From the NCBI GenBank assembly GCA_020353535.1, contig CP070696.1, positions 2,951,598 through 3,015,597 on the forward strand: a stretch of 64,000 nt of DNA. The letters run 5' to 3'. Source of the DNA: Spirochaetaceae bacterium. GTDB lineage: Bacteria > Spirochaetota > Spirochaetia > SZUA-6 > DRHE01. Positions 8,925 to 19,346 of this stretch are shown one piece after another. How positions within the stretch are numbered: position 1 is the stretch's first letter; every line of letters starts with the position of its first letter. The notes below the pieces were generated by a model that was not told where the DNA came from, did not search any database, and saw only the letters and a list, made by a program, of their open reading frames with translations. A program made the translations under genes and the position numbers.

Positions 8925-9952
8925 AAGTTGCCATTGTCGGATGCGGTTGGGCCGGGATCAGGCACGCGCGGGCGTTTACCGAATGCGGGGCTGAGATAGC
9001 CTGGGCTGTGGACACGGATGAAAAGCGAGCCGAAAAAGTCCGGCGGATCCAAAACAGCGGTCGGATCGCTGCCGAATATAAAGAGGCGATCGCCGATGCG
9101 GATCTGGCCGCCGTGGATATCTGTCTTCCCCATGACCTGCACGCGCCGGTAGCGATCGATTGTCTTGGTGCCGGCAAACACGTCCTGGTGGAGAAACCGA
9201 TTGCGGCCACCCTTGAGGAGGCGGAAGCCATGATCCAGGCGGCGGCGAAGGCCGGCGTCGTGCTCATGGTGGCGGAGAACGAAGTATACAGCCCTCTGTA
9301 TCGGAGGGTTCGCGATTTGATAGCAGATGGGATCATCGGCAAGCCGGCGCTGGTTCAGATGACCCGGGGCGCCTACGCAACCGAGGACTACAAGCAGAAC
9401 AGGCCCTGGTTTCTCGACGAGAAACGAGCGGCTGGCGGGATGATGATGTCCGGTGGAATCCACGATGTGGAAAAGCTGCGTATGATCATCGGGGAGATCA
9501 GCGCCGTTCAGGCATTGCAGGCGCCCAGGCGTTGCCCGGAGATGGGGGCCGATGACACCGGCATCGCCGTGCTTCGCTTCGAAAACGGTGCAATTGGCAC
9601 GATGATACAGAGCAACAGCTACAAGAATGCGATTACCGCGGCCGGAGAGGAGATTCACCGGCTTCGAATCGACGGGCAGCTAGGGAGCATCGAAGCGATC
9701 GGTACCCATGGCGGCAGAATTTGTATCTTCTCGGAGAAAGAGGATCTCGTGTCTGAGGGCTCTTACGTGGAAACCGAGATTGTGGTGCCGGAGCAAGATA
9801 CCTTCTACCTGGAGATCGCCCATTTCCTCCATTGCCTGGAAAGAGGGGAAACGCCCATCACCGCCGGCAACAAGATGCGGCGATCCCTGGAAATCATACT
9901 GGGAGCGTACAAATCTATGGAAAACGGGGGAGCTCTCGTACCCCTTGAGTGA
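8921..9952 (+). CDS. Gfo/Idh/MocA family oxidoreductase
   Basis: The 343-residue NAD(P)-dependent sugar dehydrogenase has the Rossmann start MKVAIVGCGWAGIRHARA with a GxGxxG motif and the family EKPIAATLEEAE motif (about residues 89-100), whose Lys is catalytic. GGGMM-like and SGGIHDVEKLR segments around residue 180 match the C-terminal beta-sheet domain where Asp and His act. The ATG at 8921 overlaps the preceding stop (ATGA), which shows translational coupling. Likely acts on the sugar delivered by the LplABC-type transporter; oxidation or epimerisation at C3 is common in the family. Confidence 0.92.
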   Translation: MKVAIVGCGWAGIRHARAFTECGAEIAWAVDTDEKRAEKVRRIQNSGRIAAEYKEAIADADLAAVDICLPHDLHAPVAIDCLGAGKHVLVEKPIAATLEEAEAMIQAAAKAGVVLMVAENEVYSPLYRRVRDLIADGIIGKPALVQMTRGAYATEDYKQNRPWFLDEKRAAGGMMMSGGIHDVEKLRMIIGEISAVQALQAPRRCPEMGADDTGIAVLRFENGAIGTMIQSNSYKNAITAAGEEIHRLRIDGQLGSIEAIGTHGGRICIFSEKEDLVSEGSYVETEIVVPEQDTFYLEIAHFLHCLERGETPITAGNKMRRSLEIILGAYKSMENGGALVPLE

Positions 9953-9962
9953 TCCTCAAGGG
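9942..9962. terminator. Hairpin at a convergent junction
   Basis: CCCTTGAG (9942-9949) and CTCAAGGG (9955-9962) form a perfect 8-bp stem with a 5-base loop that overlaps the stop codon of the dehydrogenase gene. It sits between converging genes and could serve both directions, but there is no clear T-run on either strand. Confidence 0.45.
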
Positions 9963-9973
9963 TGAGGCAAGAC

Positions 9974-11533
9974 CTATTTACTACCCTTTCGATACTGGCT
10001 GGGAGTGATGCCTTCGCTCTTCTTGAAAACCTCGCTGAAGTAGCTCGGCATATCGTATCCCAGCTTGAAGGCGATTTCTGAGATCGCCAGATTCGACTGA
10101 ACCAGCAGCTTTTTAGCAGCTTCCACCCGGCAATGCGTGAGGTATTCCAGAAAACTCTTCCCGGTCTCCTGCTTGAACAGCTGGCTGAGATAGTTGGGAC
10201 TCAGACAGGTATAATGAGCAACGTCCTGCAGGGCAATGCGATTGGCGTAGTTTTCGTTGATATAGGAGATCGCTTTGCGAATAGCGATGGATGGACCGGT
10301 GTTCATGGAACGGATCAAGGCGGCAATATCCACCAAATTTCTGGTCACAAAATAGCGTACGTCTTCCGCCGAACTGAGGTTGGGGATCTCCCCGCTTTTC
10401 TCGAAGAAGCTGATTCGTTCGTTCGAAAAGACCTCGAGATCCGACAGCACCGAATAGGCCAGTTCGAGCAGGTGATAACAGAGGTGTGTCCAGGCTTCGG
10501 CGGAGGTAAGATGGCAGGCCACCGCGTCAAACATCTGCTTGACCGTTGACTTAACCTGATCGCAGTCACCGAAACGGATGGCTTTGCTGATCAAATTCTC
10601 GAGTTCTTCGGGGTATGGGGTTTTCTCTGCTGCGGATCCGGCCACTTCTGAGATGACCCGGTTGCCGCCGATCAACAACCTGGTTTTGATTTTCTCTCTG
10701 GCATCTTTATAAGATTCGTTGATAAGCGGTATAGACCGCTTGGAACCGACCGCCACGGTAAACGGGTAATCCCAGCTCACCTCTGCCAAGATCATTTCAG
10801 CGCAATTTACCGCTTCCACTTTTAGGGAAGAGAAGTACACGACCACACATTCTCCGTAGTCCAGATGCAGGACCGGGATCGGACGCGGGAGTTCCTTGTC
10901 GAGGAGTGATTTTATCCGCTGCTTCAAGTCTATACACAGGCTGCGATACTCCTCCTCTGACTTCTCAGACCGCAGACGATAGCGATCATCCAAGCTGACC
11001 AGCAGAACCGAAGCTGAAATCTCCTGGACTTTGAGGCTTTTCAGTTTCTCAGAGATCTCCGCGACCTGCAGCTCATTGCGCAGCAGGGCAATGTAGAACT
11101 GTTCGGTGATTGCCGACAATCCGTGGGACAGATGGTTCTGCGTGTCCTTGTCCTGCAGGATATGCGTCTTTGCCTTTTCCAGGGCGGCTAGCAATTCCTG
11201 GAGGTTTGTGGGTTTTAACAGATAGTCGTTGGCGCCGAACTTCAGTGCCTGTTGGGCAAATGTGAAGTCGTTGTGGCCGCTGAGGATGATCGTCTTGGAG
11301 CCGGGGCTTAATCGATTCATCTGTTTGAGTGTTTCCAGACCGTTCATTACCGGCATCTTTACATCGAGGATGATGATGTTCGGCTTGAGCTCTTGCGCCT
11401 TCTGCAGTGCTTCCTTGCCATTGGCCGCATCGGCCACGATCCTGTATTCAGGCTGATCGGCGAGCAGGTGCCGGATCCCCTTGCGGACAAGATGCTCGTC
11501 ATCCGCGACCAGAATGGAGATCGCCTTGCTCAT
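9974..11533 (-). CDS. YesN-type response regulator with AraC DNA-binding domain
   Basis: The 519-residue protein begins with a receiver domain (residues 5-125: acidic DDE, phospho-acceptor Asp in IIILDVKMPVMNG, conserved Lys in LLKPTN). A long middle region of about 250 residues follows. The last 100 residues are a two-helix-turn-helix AraC domain ending ISEIAFKLGYDMPSYFSEVFKK. It overlaps the upstream kinase gene by 4 bases (ATGA). Such YesMN pairs usually activate neighbouring LplABC-type transport operons, so it likely controls the promoter before 4211. Confidence 0.93.
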   Translation of the reverse strand: MSKAISILVADDEHLVRKGIRHLLADQPEYRIVADAANGKEALQKAQELKPNIIILDVKMPVMNGLETLKQMNRLSPGSKTIILSGHNDFTFAQQALKFGANDYLLKPTNLQELLAALEKAKTHILQDKDTQNHLSHGLSAITEQFYIALLRNELQVAEISEKLKSLKVQEISASVLLVSLDDRYRLRSEKSEEEYRSLCIDLKQRIKSLLDKELPRPIPVLHLDYGECVVVYFSSLKVEAVNCAEMILAEVSWDYPFTVAVGSKRSIPLINESYKDAREKIKTRLLIGGNRVISEVAGSAAEKTPYPEELENLISKAIRFGDCDQVKSTVKQMFDAVACHLTSAEAWTHLCYHLLELAYSVLSDLEVFSNERISFFEKSGEIPNLSSAEDVRYFVTRNLVDIAALIRSMNTGPSIAIRKAISYINENYANRIALQDVAHYTCLSPNYLSQLFKQETGKSFLEYLTHCRVEAAKKLLVQSNLAISEIAFKLGYDMPSYFSEVFKKSEGITPSQYRKGSK

Positions 11534-12831
11534 GTGGGGGCATCCTGGTTTGGAATAGGTCGAGGGATCCTGAAGTTTACGATCGTGCCACCGCTTCCGT
11601 TTCCCTCGATGCGCAGACCACAGCGCTCGCCGAAGGACTGTATCAAGCGTCTGTGGACGTTGAGCAAACCTAACCTGTGATGGCTGAGAGAATCCTGATC
11701 CAGGGTGGCTGGGGCCGAGGTCATCTGGGAGATAAGAAGGTCTTCGTGGTCGCTGTCGATTCCCACGCCGTCATCTCCGACTTCGATGACCGCTTCCTCC
11801 GGAGTACTGAGCCAACCGTTGATCCATACCTTCCCCGGAGAAGATTTGGGCTCCAGCCCGTGAAGAATGGCGTTCTCCACCAGCGGTTGCAGCACGAGCT
11901 TGGGAAGGCGAAAATCAAGTACATCCGGCTCGACATTTATAAAATAGGAGATTTTGTCGCCGTAGCGGGTTCTCTGTATCATCAGATAGCTTCTAATCTG
12001 CTCCAACTCGTCCCGAACGCTGGTAATCAGGTTTTTGCGGTCGAGGCTGTGGTGCAACACCTGACTCAAGTTTTGGATCATCCGCTGAATGTCGTCCGCT
12101 CCGTGGAGTACGGCCAACCACTGGATTGAGTCGAGGGTGTTGTAGAGAAAGTGCGGATTGATCTGCGCCTGCAGGGATTTCAGCTCCGCTTCTTTGACCT
12201 GGAGCTTGGCCGCGTGGATGTCCTTCTCCAACTGCAGGCGGGCTTTGATTTCGGAGATGAGTTTTATATTTTCGATGTTGAGGCGCTTCTCCTTGATGTT
12301 GTTGTTTATCAGGTAGACTACGTTGTTGGCTACAGCCCATAGTAATCTGGCGAATCCCCTGACTCTTTTCAGAGGAATCACCGGCACTTCCTCCAACGCC
12401 TCCATCTGGGTCTCGATGAAGCGGCTGGGAAAATCGGAGAGCTTGCGGCGGACCCGTTCCCGATATGGATCATTCAATTGCTGAAGGAGGATCTGCCCGC
12501 AGGCTACCGTACCGACGTGGTAGCCGCCGACGATAATCGGCGCAGCCACATCGATCAAACCGGCATGGCAGTGATAGATGTAAGGCCCCCCGAGCTCAAA
12601 GGCTTTCTTATCCGCCTTACTGTTGCACTGCCGGCACTTGCGATGACCCTCTTTTGAGAAGAACATGTTGCGGCAGAATTTGGTGAAGCAGTACTTCGGA
12701 ATGGAGGTGATGAGCTCCCCGTTCAAGTCGTGGATGCCGGTAGCCAGTCCCGTTGCTTCGTAGTACGCATCGGGCAGCTCCTGGAGAACACTGGTGGTGA
12801 CGATCTGGATCAGATCCAGCTCTTCGGTCAT
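11530..12831 (-). CDS. Sensor histidine kinase with PocR-like ligand-binding domain
   Basis: The 433-residue kinase has no transmembrane segment. Residues about 5-165 match the PocR ligand-binding domain. They carry a Cys cluster (CFTKFCRNMF, RKCRQC, YHCHAGLIDVAAPI) and the GGYHVGTVACGQIL segment that marks that family. A coiled-coil stretch (about 175-225) leads to a LytS/YesM-type His-kinase motif AQINPHFLYNTLDSIQWL and a C-terminal HATPase with LQPLVENAILHG and DDGVGI. It therefore senses a cytoplasmic ligand, unlike membrane YesM proteins. ATG at 12831 was preferred to the TTG 3 bases earlier. The -10 box sits only 7 bases away, so the mRNA may be leaderless. Confidence 0.93.
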   Translation of the reverse strand: MTEELDLIQIVTTSVLQELPDAYYEATGLATGIHDLNGELITSIPKYCFTKFCRNMFFSKEGHRKCRQCNSKADKKAFELGGPYIYHCHAGLIDVAAPIIVGGYHVGTVACGQILLQQLNDPYRERVRRKLSDFPSRFIETQMEALEEVPVIPLKRVRGFARLLWAVANNVVYLINNNIKEKRLNIENIKLISEIKARLQLEKDIHAAKLQVKEAELKSLQAQINPHFLYNTLDSIQWLAVLHGADDIQRMIQNLSQVLHHSLDRKNLITSVRDELEQIRSYLMIQRTRYGDKISYFINVEPDVLDFRLPKLVLQPLVENAILHGLEPKSSPGKVWINGWLSTPEEAVIEVGDDGVGIDSDHEDLLISQMTSAPATLDQDSLSHHRLGLLNVHRRLIQSFGERCGLRIEGNGSGGTIVNFRIPRPIPNQDAPT

Positions 12832-12838
12832 CAAGGGA

Positions 12839-12844
12839 ATTATA
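12839..12844 (-). promoter_or_regulatory. -10 box immediately upstream of the PocR kinase gene
   Basis: On the minus strand a perfect TATAAT reads from 12844 to 12839, ending 7 bases before the ATG at 12831. TTTATT lies 17 bases further upstream as a weak -35. There is no Shine-Dalgarno, so transcription could begin at the start codon. Confidence 0.45.
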
Positions 12845-12880
12845 GATCAGGCGGGGAGAAAAATAAACAGCGCCGAGGCT

Positions 12881-13969
12881 CTACCCGCCAAGGTACAGAT
12901 CCCGGCCTTGAACCAGGGCTGTGATCTTGCGCTCGGCCACCGAGCGGTGCAGCATCCAGAATCCGCAGTCCGGGTGCACCCAGCCGACGCGGCCCGCTCC
13001 CAGGATTTTTTCGGCCTTTTCTATGCGCCGGGCCACTTCCTCTGGGCTTTCCACCTGATTGACCTTGATGTCGATCACCCCCAGACCCAGGCTGATCCCC
13101 GGTCGCACCTGCTTCAGCGCCTCCAGATCGCTTTCCGGGCGGCGGGCCAGCTCCAGAACCAGGTGATCCACGTGCAACTCGTTGAGAAAGGCAATCAGGG
13201 CTTTCCAGGTGCCCTTCTGAATGGTCTGGCCTCCGTAGTTGCCGAAGCAGAGGTGTACCGCCCGCTTCGGGCCCTCTTCATTCGACCCGGCTGCACGCCC
13301 CACCGCGTCCAGGATCCGGTTGATGGCGCGGGCCGCCAGCGGAGCGTCCTCTGGATTGCCGGGCAGATTCGCCTCGTCGACCTGAAGGCAGGCACAACGC
13401 AGGTCTGCGACCTGGGCCGCCAGTACCTCGGCCAGGTCCATCAGCAGGGATTCGAAGTTGCCATAGTGGTTGTCCAGCAGGGTACGGGCCAGCATGTAGG
13501 GACTTGTGACGGTGAACTTGAGGTTGTTTCCGGCTACGGTGACTGACCGCTCGCAGTCCGCCGGCAGGTTCAACGATCCTTCCCCGAGGGGCGCCTCCAC
13601 CACTCCGGCGGGTTTGCGGCGAAAGCCCATGCCGTGTTTGCGCTGAAACTCAAGGGTATCGAGGCGGCCGATCGCGGTGCGTACCCCAGCCAGAGGCGTG
13701 ATAAAGTATTCGATCATCCCGTTGGTCTCGGGATGGTTCATATCGAAGCGGTACAGCTCCCCGTCGGTGGGCAGGTCGATCCCCGCCTGCCTCTGGATGT
13801 CCACCACCACCCGGGTCGCATCCATCAAGGACTGTTCGCTAGGCATGGCGGCCAGCCAGGACGGGTAGGGGAAGGAACCGACCGTTGTGGTGAGGATTCG
13901 GGGAATTGAGGTGCGGGCAGGATCGTGCCCGCTGGAGCTGCGTCCTGCGCCGGCTTTTGTCCTATTCAT
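12881..13969 (-). CDS. Cobalamin-independent methionine synthase (MetE C-terminal)-like protein
   Basis: The 362-residue protein resembles the stand-alone C-terminal barrel of MetE. It has the N-terminal LTTTVGSFPYP motif (about residue 27), the QVDEANLP segment, and the C-terminal GWVHPDCGFWML, whose Cys would be a zinc ligand together with an upstream His/Cys (HLCFGNYGG). The folate-binding N-terminal half of full MetE is absent, so the methyl donor may be a corrinoid or another small molecule. Its ATG overlaps the stop of coaX (ATGA) and it is translated from the same message. Together with the UroD-like gene it gives two methyl-transfer-type proteins within 13 kb; a link is speculative. 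Confidence 0.85.
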   Translation of the reverse strand: MNRTKAGAGRSSSGHDPARTSIPRILTTTVGSFPYPSWLAAMPSEQSLMDATRVVVDIQRQAGIDLPTDGELYRFDMNHPETNGMIEYFITPLAGVRTAIGRLDTLEFQRKHGMGFRRKPAGVVEAPLGEGSLNLPADCERSVTVAGNNLKFTVTSPYMLARTLLDNHYGNFESLLMDLAEVLAAQVADLRCACLQVDEANLPGNPEDAPLAARAINRILDAVGRAAGSNEEGPKRAVHLCFGNYGGQTIQKGTWKALIAFLNELHVDHLVLELARRPESDLEALKQVRPGISLGLGVIDIKVNQVESPEEVARRIEKAEKILGAGRVGWVHPDCGFWMLHRSVAERKITALVQGRDLYLGG

Positions 13970-14736
13970 CGAGTAGGATTCCTTTCTGAGATGAGGCAGA
14001 GACCATCCAAGTTGAGCCAGGGCTCCACCTCATCGATCCGGTCGGTGAGGGGAGCGATGATATCGGCCTGCCCCCCGGTAGCCACCACCCGCACCGTGCC
14101 GGAAAGCTCCGCCTTGATTCTTGCGACCAGAGCCTCAACCATGCCCACGTAGCCGAAGATAATCCCCGACTGGATCGAGTGGATGGTGTTCTTGCCGATG
14201 GCCGCAGGGGGTCGGCAGAGCTGGACGGTGGGAAGCTGGGCTGTGTTCTGAGACAGCGCCCGCACGGCGTACTTCAATCCGGGGGCGATGGACACCCCTT
14301 GGAGAATCCCGCCTTGATCCACTGCAGTAAAGGTGAGGGCCGTGCCGAAGTCAATGATGATGCAGCTGCCCTGATAACGCTCGTAGGCAGCAACGGCATT
14401 GGCCACCAGGTCTGATCCCACCTCGGCCGGATTATCGGTGCTGATGCGGATCCCGGTCTCCACACCTGCCGTTAAGAGCAGGGGTTCTGAGCCGAAATCG
14501 CTGCTTCCGATCTGCAGGATCATCTCCGTCACCTGGGGCACGACGCTGGCCGCGACCAGGCGGTCAATGTCGCTCGTTTCCAAGTTCAGGCGGTGCAGGA
14601 AGCGCTCGAAGAGCAGGCTGTATTCATCCGGCATGCGTTCATGCACGGTACGGATACGCCAACGGCCCAGCCAACCCTCATCCCCACAGATACCGAAGGC
14701 TGTACTGGAGTTTCCCACGTTGATGGCCAGGATCAT
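13966..14736 (-). CDS. coaX: Type III pantothenate kinase
   Basis: The 256-residue ASKHA-fold kinase phosphorylates pantothenate, the first step of CoA synthesis. It starts MILAINVGNSSTAFG (an N-terminal phosphate motif with N for the usual D). SCIIIDFGTALTFTAVD is phosphate motif 2 around residue 125, and GGILQGVSIAPGLKYAVRAL and VVATGGQAD follow. I chose the ATG at 14736 because a strong purine-rich RBS (minus strand of 14741-14750) and a good promoter lie directly upstream. A longer frame from 14799 would run through that promoter. Confidence 0.95.
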   Translation of the reverse strand: MILAINVGNSSTAFGICGDEGWLGRWRIRTVHERMPDEYSLLFERFLHRLNLETSDIDRLVAASVVPQVTEMILQIGSSDFGSEPLLLTAGVETGIRISTDNPAEVGSDLVANAVAAYERYQGSCIIIDFGTALTFTAVDQGGILQGVSIAPGLKYAVRALSQNTAQLPTVQLCRPPAAIGKNTIHSIQSGIIFGYVGMVEALVARIKAELSGTVRVVATGGQADIIAPLTDRIDEVEPWLNLDGLCLISERNPTR

Positions 14737-14770
14737 CGAACTCCCCCTTTCTTCGCGCGGAGCTACAGAA

Positions 14771-14799
14771 AATATAGGGGGAGCCAGACCCATGGTCAA
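14771..14799 (-). promoter_or_regulatory. Sigma70-type promoter of coaX and the MetE-like gene
   Basis: On the minus strand TTGACC (14799-14794) and TATATT (14776-14771) are separated by exactly 17 bases. The predicted transcript starts about 14764, leaving a leader of roughly 28 bases with a strong RBS. This fixes the coaX start at 14736. Confidence 0.7.
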
Positions 14800-14859
14800 G
14801 CAAGAACGGGAGCGAGCCCGACAGGAGGTAGATGTCAGTGCTTGAACACCCTGTACCGG

Positions 14860-14921
14860 TACCCTCAGAATTCGGGTAAAATTCGATGTTTTTCTTCGAA
14901 TTTTCCGCTTTACCCGAGGGT
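14860..14921. repeat. Twin palindrome, copy 1
   Basis: An imperfect palindrome has outer arms ACCCTC (14861-14866) and GAGGGT (14916-14921), and inner arms AAAATTCGA (14878-14886) and TCGAATTTT (14896-14904) around a 9-base loop. CGGGTAAA and TTTACCCG can pair as an alternative. Its layout is shared with copy 2, 102 bases downstream. It lies in the only gap above 300 bases (14737-15103), between the end of the VWA gene and the coaX promoter. Confidence 0.6.
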
Positions 14922-14961
14922 TTAAATCCCTCTCCTGAAAAGCGAGCGGTGATCCCTACGT

Positions 14962-15023
14962 TACCCTCAGAAAAACAGGAAAATCTGAAGTTTTACCTCA
15001 GATTTTCCCCTCTACCACAGGGT
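14962..15023. repeat. Twin palindrome, copy 2; possible terminator of the leftward phospho-signalling operon
   Basis: Outer arms ACCCT (14963-14967) and AGGGT (15019-15023) flank a perfect 11-bp inner stem, GGAAAATCTGA (14978-14988) with TCAGATTTTCC (14998-15008). On the minus strand the stem is followed by TGTTTTTCTG, which makes a reasonable intrinsic terminator for the VWA-gene operon that ends at 15104. Confidence 0.6.
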
Positions 15024-15103
15024 TGCGGGGGGGGCAAAACGGAATGGGTAAAAATGCCCACTTGGATCATTCTGACCCGTCAGCACCCGATGACAGGGTT
15101 TCT

Positions 15104-16525
15104 TTATACCTCTCCGTCGTCGAAAACGATGGTAGCCCCGCCCACGTCGATCACGTCGCCGGGCTCGAGCACCTTGGTCTTCACCGGCTGGTTGTTGACG
15201 GTCAGGTCACCGGAACCCACGACCGTGTAGGCCTTGCTCTTGGCATCGTAGATCACGGTGGCGTGCTGTTCCTTGACGCTCGGATTACCCACGATGGTCA
15301 GGTCCGCATTGCGGCTGCCCCCGATCACGGTCTTGGCCGAGCTCAGAGGCATCACCCGGGTTTGAGCCCTGCCCACCCGCGTCTTCAGGACCTCGAGGGT
15401 CGCCGGGCCCCTCTTCTTCTCGAACTTCAGCAGAGAGATCAGCCACAACAGCACAAAGGCCAGCACGAAGGGGATGATCAGTAGCACACCGATCTTGGCC
15501 ATGGGAAGCCCGAAGACCGTGCTGGAAAAGTAGAAGCGGGTGGCCTGCTGGGACTGACCGCTTTGCTCAACCTGTACCCGCACAAACTTCTTCTCCGCGG
15601 GGGCCATAGTGGCTCGGTAGCCGATCAGGTATTCTCCGGCCACCTGTTCGTGGATGCGCTGATATACCCGGGCCAGCTCCTCCTGACTGCGAGCATCGAA
15701 CACGGTTCCGCCGGTTTCCACGGCTATCGCCTCCAGGTTGGGATCCTTCTGGTCGGCGAAGTTCACGGCGTACACCGAGATCCCCACCTCCTGACAGGCC
15801 TGGATCGGCTCGGTGTATCGATAGATCTTATCGCCGAACTCGGGATGGGGATTTCCCGCGTGCTGGAGGTACGGATAGTTCTCCCCGTCGGAGAGGATCA
15901 CTATGGCTCTACGGCCTCCGATGCCCTCGAAATCCTCGACCGCCAGGGTAAGGGAGGCGTACAGTTCGGTATAGGCCTGCTCCGAATCCGGCCGTTCGAT
16001 TCCCTCGAGAAAGCCCACGACCAGGCTCTTGTCACCGGAGGGTTCGGCCAGGAGAGTGTAGGAGGTGTTGTAGGAGCCCAGGCCGACGGTGTCCTTGGGT
16101 TGGGTCATGCTGCCTAGAAAGGTGCGGACCGCGTTTTTGGCATGGGTGATGCGCATGCGGCTGGTATCTTCGGTGGTGCGTCCCGCCATGGTATCGTACA
16201 TGCTCCCCGAGTTGTCCAGGAGCAGGAGAAAGGTGATCCCCTCGGCCGAAGCTGCCCGGGGCTTGAACTCGCTCAGACCTTCGATCCTTTCGAATTCTTT
16301 CCCATCTGGAGATTCGAAGATGGTAAAGCTGTCCGTTCCCAATCCCTGCACCGGTATCCCCAGATCATCGGTCACGCTCACGTACAGACGGACGGTTTGG
16401 CTGAGAAGCAGCCGGGAGGCGTCGATCTGGGATAGCCTCACGTTGTAGCCGAAGGCGGCGGCGGTCACGAACGACAAAACAAACAGCAACGCCGGCATAG
16501 ATATGATCCTTGTCTTCATCTTCAC
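15104..16525 (-). CDS. VWA-transmembrane-FHA protein
   Basis: The 473-residue protein has an N-terminal signal or anchor (ISMPALLFVLSFVTAAAFGY). A von Willebrand A domain with a complete MIDAS motif follows (LLLLDNSGSMYD near residue 100, then the Thr and Asp loops ending AIVILSDGENYP). A transmembrane helix (about 340-365, GVLLIIPFVLAFVLLWLISL) leads to a C-terminal FHA domain (about 378-470; GGSRNADLTI and PSVKEQHATV). The VWA part would be periplasmic and the phosphothreonine-binding FHA part cytoplasmic, giving a signal-coupled adhesion or scaffold module. Last gene of the leftward kinase operon, 7 bases after the membrane FHA gene. Confidence 0.9.
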   Translation of the reverse strand: MKMKTRIISMPALLFVLSFVTAAAFGYNVRLSQIDASRLLLSQTVRLYVSVTDDLGIPVQGLGTDSFTIFESPDGKEFERIEGLSEFKPRAASAEGITFLLLLDNSGSMYDTMAGRTTEDTSRMRITHAKNAVRTFLGSMTQPKDTVGLGSYNTSYTLLAEPSGDKSLVVGFLEGIERPDSEQAYTELYASLTLAVEDFEGIGGRRAIVILSDGENYPYLQHAGNPHPEFGDKIYRYTEPIQACQEVGISVYAVNFADQKDPNLEAIAVETGGTVFDARSQEELARVYQRIHEQVAGEYLIGYRATMAPAEKKFVRVQVEQSGQSQQATRFYFSSTVFGLPMAKIGVLLIIPFVLAFVLLWLISLLKFEKKRGPATLEVLKTRVGRAQTRVMPLSSAKTVIGGSRNADLTIVGNPSVKEQHATVIYDAKSKAYTVVGSGDLTVNNQPVKTKVLEPGDVIDVGGATIVFDDGEV

Positions 16526-16532
16526 TTCCCCC

Positions 16533-17429
16533 CTACTCGTAGCTGTAGAACAGCTTGGCCGAACCGATCTTCAGGACATCCTCGTACTTGAGACGGTGCT
16601 CCTTGACCGGTCTGTCGTTTACCAGGACCGGGTATTTCGGTTCCAGATTGGTCAGCAGCGCTTCGCCCTTGCGGAAGCGAATTTGCACCTGGCGATCCGC
16701 CAGCTTCTCGTACGGCTCCAGGGTGATTTGGTTGCGCCTGGCCCGGCCTATGCGTATGCGAGCCTCGTTGAGGATGAACTCCTTGCCCTTCAAGCGGCCG
16801 TTCAGCACCCTTAGGGTGCCGAAGGCCATGCTGCGCTCGATGATCCCGTAGAACAGGCCAATTGCCAGACCCAGAACGACCAGACCTATAAGCCGGAATG
16901 GAAGGAATTCAGGCAGATACAGCCGGGAGTACTCCAGAGCGAAGCCCCCGATCAGTCCTCCGATCAGCCCTCCGATCAGGCCGATGCCCAGCTTCTTTGC
17001 GGATGCGGCCCGGATGCCTTCGGCCGCCCCAACGAAGATCCCCAGAAAAGCCCAGCCTATGGCTCGGGCGATGGGCAGCCCAACGGTCTGGAAACTACGG
17101 TAGGAGTTCAGGAAAAGTCCGCCAATCAGGAACAGCACCGCCTGTCCGACCAGAAGACCGATGATTCCCCCGATTAGGCCGACGAGCGCTCCGACGACCA
17201 TGCCTACCAGGATCCTGCTCCCGACCCGGGCGAAGATCCCCGCTGCGGAACCGAAGAAGGCGCCCATAAGCAGGCCCACCGCCGCGCCCAGGACCGCAAC
17301 AAAGATCAGATAGGAGGGAAAGCGGGCTTGAATCCCTACGATCAGCTCGGTCAGCGGCCAGGCCGCCAATCCGCCCAATATTCCAAGACACAGCAGGATC
17401 ACTCTTCGTAGTCCTGTAGTCATAGGCAC
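16533..17429 (-). CDS. Glycine-rich polytopic membrane protein with C-terminal FHA domain
   Basis: Of the 298 residues, the first about 205 form several glycine-rich hydrophobic segments. They include repeated GLIGG units (IGLIGGLIGGLIGG near residue 150) and AVGLLMGAFFGSAAG, a glycine-zipper-like pattern. The C-terminal about 90 residues form an FHA domain (RIRIGRARRNQITLE near 225, DRQVQIRF, LVNDRPVKEHRLKYEDVLKIG). The usual FHA SxxH motif is replaced by ADRQV, so phosphothreonine binding is uncertain. It lies between the kinase and the VWA-FHA gene. Function unknown; a membrane scaffold controlled by the kinase is a plausible inference. Confidence 0.85.
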   Translation of the reverse strand: MPMTTGLRRVILLCLGILGGLAAWPLTELIVGIQARFPSYLIFVAVLGAAVGLLMGAFFGSAAGIFARVGSRILVGMVVGALVGLIGGIIGLLVGQAVLFLIGGLFLNSYRSFQTVGLPIARAIGWAFLGIFVGAAEGIRAASAKKLGIGLIGGLIGGLIGGFALEYSRLYLPEFLPFRLIGLVVLGLAIGLFYGIIERSMAFGTLRVLNGRLKGKEFILNEARIRIGRARRNQITLEPYEKLADRQVQIRFRKGEALLTNLEPKYPVLVNDRPVKEHRLKYEDVLKIGSAKLFYSYE

Positions 17430-17444
17430 CTCCCGTTTTTTGAT

Positions 17445-19338
<1,894 letters not shown>

Positions 19339-19346
<8 letters not shown>

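Noticed and set aside
14737-14799. Longer coaX N-terminus
   Set aside because: The extra codons run through a TTGACC-17-TATATT promoter and the ribosome-binding site, and family members start at MILAINVG.
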